Shown here piece after piece: positions 1-5,395 of a stretch of 5,430 nucleotides of DNA. A program made the position numbers and the translations under genes. The notes under the pieces are model-generated. The model was not told the DNA's origin, did no database searches, and saw nothing but the letters and a program-made list of their open reading frames with translations. The DNA lies in assembly GCA_002314675.1 (NCBI GenBank), contig DCGZ01000161.1, positions 1 through 5,430 of the forward strand, written 5' to 3'. Origin of the DNA: Fibrobacter sp. UBA1765 (lineage in GTDB: Bacteria > Fibrobacterota > Fibrobacteria > Fibrobacterales > Fibrobacteraceae). Every line of letters begins with the position of its first letter. The first letter of the stretch is position 1.

Positions 1-6
1 TGGATT

Positions 7-2583
7 ATGAAAAAAACTGCATTGCTTATTTTAATGGCGGCTTGTTTGAGCGTTGCCGCAAATTTGGCTGATAACATAACGGAGCCAAAGCAAGTTTCGA
101 TAGATGGTAAAACATTTTATAGCATTCAAAATGCAAGTGAACTTGCGTGGTTTTCTGTTGCTACAAAAGAAAATCATGATCTCAATGCCATTCTTGAAAA
201 TGATATTTCTGTTGAAAGCATAAATGCAGGGGACACTACGGAATGGGAACCTATAGGGATTTCACGTGAAGCTGCATTTGAAGGCATTTTTGATGGTAAC
301 GGGAAAACGATTCTTGGAGCCTATACAAAATATTCATTGAGGGGACCTGATACTTTGGTAAACGGTTTCTTTAGATATGTAGGCAAGAACGGTGTTGTAA
401 AAAATTTAAGTCTTGAAAGCTGTACCATTGTCACAAACCACCAGGGCATTGAAAAAATTACAGAACTAAAGGGAGATTACGAATATCCCAATGTTTATTC
501 CGTTGTTGGGGGCATTGTCGGCGAAAATAACGGAACGCTGCAAAATGTCGCATTTGATGATGGAACGGTAAAACCGCAGGGTGGTACTTCTACAAATATC
601 AATGGGAATATTTACAGGGTGAACTATGTTGCGGGCAATATAGCTGGCGTTAATCGAGGTAGCATTGAAAACGCAATTTCACGGGGGGACATTGTTTTTG
701 AAAACTCTCTTTATAATCCTGAATATAGGGGAGGAATAGTAGGCTTTAATGAAGGCTACATTACGGATGTAAAAAATGAATGCTCCATGACGGCTTCCTT
801 ACCTGTGTATCTCGGAGGTATTTGCGCCCTCAACTATGGCACCATTGAAAATGCAGAAATGCATAATCGAATAGTTACCACGGAAGGTGTTGCCGGCGGC
901 ATTGTTGCCGAAAATCACGGCAAGATTATAAACGCTGCCAATTATCATTCTATAAAGACAAATAAGCAAACATATTCCGTTTATTTTGGAGGCATTGCTG
1001 GAAGTAATAATGGCGAAATAGTGCAGAGCATATTTTACGGAAAAGATAATGACATATATGCAAGCGTAACTGGATATTCCGTGGGGAGCTATAATGTTGT
1101 GTCGCCAGTTGCAAAAATTGGAGGTATTGCAGGTAGCCAAAGTGGTATTGGCAAGATTGATAATTGCGGAGCGTATTTTGCGCTTTTAGAAGCCTCTTCT
1201 TCGTACAAGTACCAGGAAGAAATGCAGGTCGGTGGCATTGTCGGCATGGATTCTGGCTCTGTCACGAATTCGTATGCAGCATTCTATAGATTTTTTGGAG
1301 CTGGAACAAGAAGCCCGCTTTATAATTTGGCAAGCAAGACAGGAACCCATGATAACAATTTCTACGATGCGCAATATCTTTACAACAAATTTGAAAATGA
1401 CACAACCGGAGTTTCAACGGAAATTGCAAAGTCCCCTGAACTTGCCTGGATGCTGAATACAAAGAATGGTTCTGAAAAAAGCAGTGGCATCTGGACGTAT
1501 AAAGGTTCATACCCAGTATTTGCAGAAGCTGGTGACAAATTGCCACAAAGGGTAATTTGCTATAGCAATGGAATTGCTTGGGATACACTTTTTACCGATG
1601 CAAATGGCCATATTGTATTTACGGATAAGGTTCCTGAACCTACTGAAACGACGGCCTTTAGGTCATGGCAATTTGTGCAGAACGGAAAGAACACGGATGT
1701 TGATTCTAGTACGGTGATAGTTGCAGATACTGCAATCTACGCATCATTTGAAAAGAAGGAAAACTTAAAATACACAATCACATTTGTTGATTTCGACAAC
1801 AGCATATTGCAGACCTTGAATGACGTTCCCTACGGTACGGTTCCCGAATACACGGGCAAGGAACTGTTAAGGGATACCACTAAATCGTATTCCTACAAGT
1901 TTAAAAAATGGGAACCGGCAATTACTGAAGTTATAAGAGATAATGTCTACAGGGCAATATACGATTCAACGGCGATAAAGTACAACGTCAGCATCTATAA
2001 CGTATTTGAAGATGAAGGGGACACAACCTTAGATAGGACGGTAACGGCTACCTATAATCAAAAAGGTGTTTCATGCAGCTTTGCGCAATACCGTGGACAT
2101 AACAAGTTTACTCATGAAAGTCCTGCATGTTCATCAATAGTTGTTGTGAGCGATACTGCGATTTATGGGTATTATGTATCGACGTTGTCATCAAGTAGTG
2201 CTGAAAGCTCTTCTAGCGAAATTGCTAGTTCTAGCAGCTCGTCAAATGAAGGCTCTTCGAGCAGTGTAGAAAGTTCGTCTAGTGAAATTGAAAGTAGTTC
2301 TTCCGGGATTTTAGAAGAATCCAGCAGTAGCGAAAATAGTTCTTCGAGCGAAACAGTCCCGGTCTTTGCGCAGCGCCAAAACGCAAGGCATTCGGTTCAA
2401 GTGAATGGATTGAATATTTCTGTTTGTAACGCCTTGAAGGGCGTCTGGATTCTAACAGATGTTCAAGGCAACGTAATTGATCGCGTAAATGTTGACGGGA
2501 ATAGTTTTACCTTGAAGGCTCGTAATAAAGGTATATACATATTGCGTTCACGCAACAGTTCTGAATTGTTGAAAGTCCATTAA
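7..2583 (+). CDS. Secreted GLUG-repeat protein with Ser-rich linker and C-terminal sorting-type domain
   Basis: 858 residues; probably an exported surface or secreted protein. Residues 1-21 form a signal peptide (KK, then a hydrophobic stretch, with cleavage likely near VAA at 16-18). Cys13 after LMAA is a weak alternative lipobox. Residues 92-104 read like the 'F-DGNGKTI' cap of GLUG proteins. Eight GLUG-like repeats of the form GGIxGxNxGxIxN then start near 167, 208, 241, 269, 296, 327, 371 and 408; such repeats are expected to build a beta-helix. Residues 588-654 resemble an InlB/Listeria-Bacteroides repeat (YTITFVDFDN, VPYGT, FKKWEPAI, YRAIYDS), with a decayed second copy at 658-724. Residues 728-782 are a Ser/Glu-rich linker. 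Residues 783-858 resemble type A (T9SS-like) C-terminal sorting domains (KGVWILTDVQGNVI, KGIYILR). No enzyme motif was recognised; adhesion or substrate binding is a guess. Only six bases precede the ATG, so the ribosome-binding site and promoter cannot be judged, although the signal peptide supports this start. Confidence 0.9.
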   Translation: MKKTALLILMAACLSVAANLADNITEPKQVSIDGKTFYSIQNASELAWFSVATKENHDLNAILENDISVESINAGDTTEWEPIGISREAAFEGIFDGNGKTILGAYTKYSLRGPDTLVNGFFRYVGKNGVVKNLSLESCTIVTNHQGIEKITELKGDYEYPNVYSVVGGIVGENNGTLQNVAFDDGTVKPQGGTSTNINGNIYRVNYVAGNIAGVNRGSIENAISRGDIVFENSLYNPEYRGGIVGFNEGYITDVKNECSMTASLPVYLGGICALNYGTIENAEMHNRIVTTEGVAGGIVAENHGKIINAANYHSIKTNKQTYSVYFGGIAGSNNGEIVQSIFYGKDNDIYASVTGYSVGSYNVVSPVAKIGGIAGSQSGIGKIDNCGAYFALLEASSSYKYQEEMQVGGIVGMDSGSVTNSYAAFYRFFGAGTRSPLYNLASKTGTHDNNFYDAQYLYNKFENDTTGVSTEIAKSPELAWMLNTKNGSEKSSGIWTYKGSYPVFAEAGDKLPQRVICYSNGIAWDTLFTDANGHIVFTDKVPEPTETTAFRSWQFVQNGKNTDVDSSTVIVADTAIYASFEKKENLKYTITFVDFDNSILQTLNDVPYGTVPEYTGKELLRDTTKSYSYKFKKWEPAITEVIRDNVYRAIYDSTAIKYNVSIYNVFEDEGDTTLDRTVTATYNQKGVSCSFAQYRGHNKFTHESPACSSIVVVSDTAIYGYYVSTLSSSSAESSSSEIASSSSSSNEGSSSSVESSSSEIESSSSGILEESSSSENSSSSETVPVFAQRQNARHSVQVNGLNISVCNALKGVWILTDVQGNVIDRVNVDGNSFTLKARNKGIYILRSRNSSELLKVH

Positions 2584-2619
2584 AAAAAATCGCGGGCGGT
2601 AATGCTCGCGATTTTTTTT
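2582..2619. terminator. Rho-independent terminator, possibly bidirectional
   Basis: A near-perfect hairpin pairs 2582-2597 with 2604-2619 around the 6-nt loop GGTAAT. The core is TCGCG/CGCGA plus GGC/GCT, flanked by eight A on the left and eight T on the right. It overlaps the TAA stop of the secreted-protein gene. Because an A-tract lies on one side and a T-tract on the other, it could also stop transcription arriving from the convergent lipoprotein gene that ends at 2722. Confidence 0.9.
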
Positions 2620-2627
2620 GAATTGCT

Positions 2628-2657
2628 AGATCCTTCGACTTCGCTCAGGGTAATGCA
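2628..2657. repeat. Dispersed palindromic intergenic element, copy 1
   Basis: The stretch opens with AGATCC, has the partly palindromic core CCTTCGACTTCGCTCAGG, and ends GGGTAATGCA. It matches in layout the next element at 2683-2710 (AGATCC, palindrome, GGGAATGACG). Sequences of this kind recur between genes in many bacteria. Its membership in a genome-wide family here is inferred from that resemblance, not shown by this window alone. Confidence 0.55.
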
Positions 2658-2682
2658 CGGTAGTTAAAGCTAGTGTTTTTTG

Positions 2683-2710
2683 AGATCCCCGGTCAAGCCG
2701 GGAATGACGA
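2683..2710. repeat. Dispersed palindromic intergenic element, copy 2
   Basis: AGATCC leads into a hairpin pairing 2685-2692 with 2698-2705 (CCCGG/CCGGG core, one C-A mismatch, loop TCAAG), and the element ends AATGACGA. It sits 12 bases downstream of the stop of the minus-strand COG3014 gene. The hairpin lacks a T-tract on either strand, so it is better read as a repeat than as a terminator. Confidence 0.6.
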
Positions 2711-2721
2711 AAACGCGAGCT

Positions 2722-4116
2722 TTAGTAGATTGCTGGCACGAACAGGAACATTCTTTGGCCTGGCTTTACGTCGAGCGTGCCAAAGTCAAAGCTTTGTGTG
2801 TTGCCGCCGTTCTTGCCGACTGCTGCTACGTTTACCTTGTGCTTGCCTGCAGAAACTGGAACACGCATCATGTAGATGTTTTCTGGGTAGAAAAGACCTA
2901 CACGCAAGTCGGCCTGTTCAAGCTGCGACTGCGCAACATCTGTACCGATGCTTGTTACAAGGTTCAAAAGAACATTGTCTGTTTTCATTGCCTGCTTTGC
3001 CTTTTGGGCTGCGTAAGTACGGATTGCTACGCGAAGCGCTGTACGACCGATTGTCGAGCTCCAATCGTCATCAAGGTTTTGGGTAAGTTCCAGGTCAGTA
3101 TCAAGCATGGATTCCATTCTTTCGGAATGCCCGTCTACATTTACCATGAAGCCGCCGACATGGTTTTTCAAGGTCTTCTTTTGCGGAAGGCTAAAGCCAA
3201 TATGGAATGTCGTTCCGTTTGAAGCGTCTGGCATCATTGGCGCGATCATTGTGAAGCTTGAAAGCCTGCCTGTTTGCGGATCCTTGTAGCTTAAATTCAA
3301 GGCACCGCCGTTTACGTATGTACCTTGCATGTAGAGTTCTCCAAGAATCGGGCTGTGACCACCATAGCCAACGACTATGATTTCCTGGTTCTGTTCACGG
3401 GTTTCGGCGGCGCGCTTGAAGATTACCGGGTCGTGCTTGAATGCCTTCAAGTCATCTTCACGGTCTGCGGCAACCAGGCGGTCACAAACAAAACCCCAGA
3501 CTTCTTTTGGCAGCGGGTGCTTGCTTTCGTCGTATGCCTGAACCGTCTTGTAGTAATCGATGGCAGCGTCATCTTCCTTGCCGTCAAGCTCGTAAACCAT
3601 GGCTCCAAGGTAACGCAAAAAGCCGTTGTCGTTTACCTTCTTATTGTCTTTCTGGTAAAGTTCCGTCATTGCGATTTGGCTACGGCGAACTTCAACTTCG
3701 GCTCCGTCAATGTCTCCCTTTGCAAGGTAGTTCATAATCTGGAACTGGTAAAGCATCAAGAGTTCGAAGGGCCTTGCTCGGTACGGGCGAACATTATCGT
3801 TTGTGAGGACAGCTGCGGCTTCGTTTGTTACGGAACGTGCATGCAAGTCTTCATAGATTTTTGTTGCCTTGTCAAGATTCTGGATACTTGCGTCAAAATC
3901 CCTGTCGTAGTGTTGCAAGATACCAAGGTCAAGGTAGTACAGGAATTCCGTATTGGATCCGTACAAATCATCCTTGTTCTTTTTGATTTCTTGAATGGCT
4001 CCGGAATAACCATGCTTTTTAAGAGCAGGTTCTAAAGTTTCGTAGCGAGTCATGGACTTGTTTGCGCAAGAGGTCAAGAACAGCGCTGTGGCAATGAGAA
4101 GAAATAAACGTTTCAT
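2722..4116 (-). CDS. COG3014-type TPR-like outer-membrane lipoprotein
   Basis: 464 residues. Residues 1-17 are a lipoprotein signal peptide with lipobox LTSC; Cys17 is the predicted acylated residue, followed by Ala, which fits outer-membrane sorting. Residues about 36-200 are helical and TPR-like, with paired helices around 55-92 (YYLDLGILQHYDRDF), 117-150 (FELLMLYQFQIMNYLAKGD, then GAEVEVRR) and 166-198 (LGAMVYELDGKEDDAAIDYY). The motifs NDNVRPYRARPFE and GAEVEVRR are typical of the uncharacterised COG3014 family. The second half (about 245-464) is beta-rich and ends FGTLDVKPGQRMFLFVPAIY. Function is unknown; TPR-like lipoproteins usually scaffold other proteins. The frame stays open up to an ATG at 4230, but the start at 4116 is chosen because it begins the signal peptide. 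No Shine-Dalgarno sequence precedes it: a heptamer repeat ends seven bases upstream of the ATG. It lies downstream of lpoB on the same strand, 446 bp away. Confidence 0.88.
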   Translation of the reverse strand: MKRLFLLIATALFLTSCANKSMTRYETLEPALKKHGYSGAIQEIKKNKDDLYGSNTEFLYYLDLGILQHYDRDFDASIQNLDKATKIYEDLHARSVTNEAAAVLTNDNVRPYRARPFELLMLYQFQIMNYLAKGDIDGAEVEVRRSQIAMTELYQKDNKKVNDNGFLRYLGAMVYELDGKEDDAAIDYYKTVQAYDESKHPLPKEVWGFVCDRLVAADREDDLKAFKHDPVIFKRAAETREQNQEIIVVGYGGHSPILGELYMQGTYVNGGALNLSYKDPQTGRLSSFTMIAPMMPDASNGTTFHIGFSLPQKKTLKNHVGGFMVNVDGHSERMESMLDTDLELTQNLDDDWSSTIGRTALRVAIRTYAAQKAKQAMKTDNVLLNLVTSIGTDVAQSQLEQADLRVGLFYPENIYMMRVPVSAGKHKVNVAAVGKNGGNTQSFDFGTLDVKPGQRMFLFVPAIY

Positions 4117-4122
4117 TTTTTT

Positions 4123-4152
4123 AGATGCAAGATCAAGATACAAGATGCAAGA
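4123..4152. repeat. Degenerate heptamer tandem repeat, AGATGCA family
   Basis: Consecutive units AGATGCA, AGATCA, AGATACA, AGATGCA and a partial AGA fill this stretch directly upstream of the COG3014 start codon. One unit has lost a base. A 13-bp piece, AAGATGCAAGAAA (4142-4154), recurs in the same direction at 4291-4303, on the far side of a palindromic element. Confidence 0.75.
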
Positions 4153-4206
4153 AAATTGAATTTCAGTTTTTTGAGAGGACAGAAGCCAGGAGTTGTAACT
4201 TATCAT

Positions 4207-4285
4207 GTTATTGCAAACGAAGTGAAGCATTAACTAGATGGGTCATACAATGTTCAGGATTGCCACGCCTACGGCTCGCAATGAC
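4207..4285. repeat. Composite palindromic element (two ATTGC/GCAAT-type hairpins)
   Basis: The right half pairs ATTGC (4259-4263) with GCAAT (4278-4282), and GCC (4267-4269) with GGC (4273-4275) over a TAC loop, and ends AATGAC. The left half (4210-4230, ATTGC ... GCATT with a GAAGTGAA centre) looks like a second, more decayed arm. The AATGAC end links it to the elements at 2628-2657 and 2683-2710. It lies between two direct copies of AAGATGCAAGAAA. The middle, 4233-4258, has no recognisable feature. Confidence 0.55.
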
Positions 4286-4290
4286 AAGTT

Positions 4291-4325
4291 AAGATGCAAG
4301 AAAGAATACAGGAGTCGGGAATCAG
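4291..4325. repeat. Degenerate heptamer run between palindromic elements
   Basis: Read in sevens from 4291, the units are AAGATGC, AAGAAAG, AATACAG, GAGTCGG and GAATCAG. The first two repeat the AGATGCA block near 4142. The last three share a purine start and a late G, so their membership is weaker. A similar pair, CAGAAGC and CAGGAGT, lies at 4180-4193. Confidence 0.45.
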
Positions 4326-4328
4326 GTC

Positions 4329-4450
4329 GCACCTTCGGTGCTTTGAGGTATGGGGTCGGCGCTATGCGCCTAGAGGAAACGCTAATTACAAAACCTCACA
4401 CCTCTAGATGCGAAGCATCGACCTCAAGGCGAAGTGACCTCATACCTCTC
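4329..4450. repeat. ACCTCAT heptamer repeat studded with triloop mini-hairpins
   Basis: Heptamers ACCTCAC and ACCTCTA (4393-4406) and ACCTCAT and ACCTCTC (4437-4450) lie on the + strand; ACCCCAT and ACCTCAA lie on the - strand around 4343-4356. Three perfect mini-hairpins interrupt them: GCACC-TTC-GGTGC (4329-4341), GGCGC-TAT-GCGCC (4358-4370) and GATGC-GAA-GCATC (4407-4419). The segments 4345-4357 and 4436-4448 are complementary over 13 bp with a single G-T pair, giving a 104-bp element with inverted ends. No gene is seen; the open frame crossing it is repeat translation. Confidence 0.7.
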
Positions 4451-4478
4451 AGTCAACAGACGTCAGCCTACAGCCGAC
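4451..4478. repeat. Degenerate heptamer run, AGCCTAC family
   Basis: Four units, AGTCAAC, AGACGTC, AGCCTAC and AGCCGAC, follow in the same 7-bp phase directly after the ACCTCAT and ACCTCTC units that end at 4450. AG is fixed at the first two positions and C at the last. Confidence 0.6.
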
Positions 4479-4500
4479 AACATTGAAAATTTGCATGCTC

Positions 4501-4560
4501 CTCTCGTCTTTCGTCTGTAGGCACGTAGTGCCGTTCTCTCGTCTAACCACTAGCCCCTAG
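4501..4560. repeat. TCTCGTC and TARCCMC heptamer runs split by a mini-hairpin
   Basis: TCTCGTC and TTTCGTC (4502-4515) are followed by the hairpin GGCAC-GTA-GTGCC (4520-4532). TCTCGTC (4537-4543), TAACCAC and TAGCCCC then run in phase up to 4557, ending three bases before the lpoB stop codon. CTAG-CCC-CTAG at 4550-4560 is another small triloop palindrome. On the - strand this is the DNA just downstream of lpoB; there is no T-tract, so it is not a convincing terminator. Confidence 0.65.
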
Positions 4561-4562
4561 AA

Positions 4563-5186
4563 TTACATCTTTACGTTTGCCTTGGAGATGTACTTCTTGA
4601 TCTTCTTGTCACCGATCCAAACCTTCTTGTGGGTCTTGAGGTCGGTAAGTTCGAGGTCAACCTGGTAGAAGATAACCTGGTCGGAACCTTCCTGGTCGAT
4701 GATTGTGTTGATGGAACCGGTGAGCATGAGGTTTGCACCTGTTTCCTGGCCAGCTTCTACGCGTGTTTCTTCGGTTACGTTACCCATCTGGTCTGCAACT
4801 TCAGCGCGGAGTTCAGCGCGTTCAGCAGCACCGGCAACAAAGTCGACCATACCGGAGTTGATGAGAGCACGCTGCATGTCGTTTACGAATGTTTCAACGC
4901 TGATATGTTCGTGGCTCTTGTTCTTGACCTTGCCAATGACGACAGTCGGGTTATTGCCGCTAAGTTCTGCAGTCATCTTGTTGTACCAAGGGCGATTCAA
5001 GCAGTCGTTGATCATTTCATCTGCTACAAGGCGAGAGTCGGTATCGTTCCATGCGCCAGAAAGGTCTGTTGTGGAGTTTGCGTCGATACGGTTAACCTTT
5101 TTGCCGCCATCGCTACATGCGGTAAAGAATGTGGCAGAGCAAAATGCGATGGAGCAAATTGCGAGAGTCTTCAAAAGCTTATTCAT
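4563..5186 (-). CDS. lpoB: LpoB-type lipoprotein, putative penicillin-binding protein activator
   Basis: 207 residues. The signal peptide ends in lipobox FTAC; Cys24 is the predicted acylated residue and is followed by Ser, which fits outer-membrane anchoring. The family core is clear: DLSGAWNDTDSRLVADEM (41-58), NPTVVIGKVKNKSHEHI (79-95), TFVNDMQRALINSGMVDFV (99-117), GANLMLTGSIN (150-160) and FYQVDLELTDLKTHKKVWIG (173-192). In E. coli, LpoB reaches from the outer membrane through the periplasm to stimulate the peptidoglycan synthase PBP1b; the partner here is not visible. The start at 5186 is preferred over an in-frame ATG at 5219 because AAGGAG lies five bases upstream and the signal peptide begins there. 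An AT-rich stretch (TATTTT on the - strand, 5227-5232) is a weak -10 candidate. The same-strand COG3014 gene follows after 446 bp with no clear terminator between. Confidence 0.9.
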   Translation of the reverse strand: MNKLLKTLAICSIAFCSATFFTACSDGGKKVNRIDANSTTDLSGAWNDTDSRLVADEMINDCLNRPWYNKMTAELSGNNPTVVIGKVKNKSHEHISVETFVNDMQRALINSGMVDFVAGAAERAELRAEVADQMGNVTEETRVEAGQETGANLMLTGSINTIIDQEGSDQVIFYQVDLELTDLKTHKKVWIGDKKIKKYISKANVKM

Positions 5187-5191
5187 GATTT

Positions 5192-5197
5192 CTCCTT
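5192..5197 (-). promoter_or_regulatory. Shine-Dalgarno site of lpoB
   Basis: AAGGAG on the - strand, five bases before the ATG at 5186. It settles the lpoB start, and it contrasts with the COG3014 gene, which has no such site. Confidence 0.85.
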
Positions 5198-5232
5198 GTT
5201 TGTAATATTTGAGCAACAATGTAGCTAAAATA

Positions 5233-5262
5233 GAGACGAGAGGCGAGAGACGAAAGACGAGA
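5233..5262. repeat. GAGACGA heptamer tandem repeat upstream of lpoB
   Basis: Four exact 7-bp units, GAGACGA, GAGGCGA, GAGACGA and AAGACGA, plus a partial GA, lie 47 bases upstream of the lpoB start. The 15-mer at 5248-5262 is the exact reverse complement of 4502-4516 beyond the other end of lpoB. The block would sit near or just upstream of a promoter for lpoB. Confidence 0.75.
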
Positions 5263-5276
5263 AAAATGAAATATTT

Positions 5277-5395
5277 GCGTTAGCCACCTGGAGGGAGCCC
5301 AAGGCAAATGCCGCTGGGCTGTGCGAAGCACCGACTAGAAGGTAGCCCGAAAGACGGCGACCCTGGAGCATTCGCGACAGGGGAACGCCCTAGTC
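5277..5395. repeat. Stem-rich non-coding element, repeat or structured RNA
   Basis: No gene is seen here. Several helices are perfect: AGCCCA (5296-5301) with TGGGCT (5315-5320), enclosing GGC-AAAT-GCC; GTGC-GAA-GCAC (5321-5331); CCCTG (5361-5365) with CAGGG (5378-5382); and GACTAG (5333-5338) with CTAGTC (5390-5395), closing a multi-arm domain. GCGTT (5277-5281) could also pair with AACGC (5384-5388). The base composition is richer in G and C than the flanking AT-rich leader. It may be a long palindromic intergenic repeat or a structured RNA, and the strand is undecided. Sequence from 5396 to the window end shows nothing I can assign. Confidence 0.5.

Noticed and set aside
3325..4035. Long + strand frame opposite the COG3014 gene, and similar ones opposite lpoB (4629-5228, 4699-5205)
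   Set aside because: The minus-strand proteins have signal peptides and family motifs; the opposite frames have none and are coding shadows.
4117..4230. Upstream extension of the COG3014 gene to an ATG at 4230
   Set aside because: The added residues translate the heptamer repeat and would bury a clear lipoprotein signal peptide that begins at 4116.
4329..4344. GCACC/GGTGC hairpin followed by TTT as a terminator
   Set aside because: The T-run is only three bases and no + strand gene lies upstream of it.
4238..4486. 82-codon open frame on the + strand in the large gap
   Set aside because: It is a translation of palindromic and heptamer repeats, has no ribosome-binding site and shows no protein-like pattern.
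4329..4560. CRISPR-like array
   Set aside because: There is no repeat of about 25-40 bp with regular spacers; the units are 7-bp repeats and short hairpins.
5187..5219. Upstream start of lpoB at 5219
   Set aside because: The AAGGAG site and the lipoprotein signal peptide both point to 5186.
4502..5262. lpoB as a transposon cargo bounded by inverted repeats
   Set aside because: The inverted 15-mer is part of low-complexity heptamer arrays, and no transposase or target duplication is seen.
5277..5395. RNase P RNA, tmRNA or rRNA fragment
   Set aside because: The conserved RNase P GAGGAAAGTCC block is absent and no tmRNA or rRNA signature was recognised.
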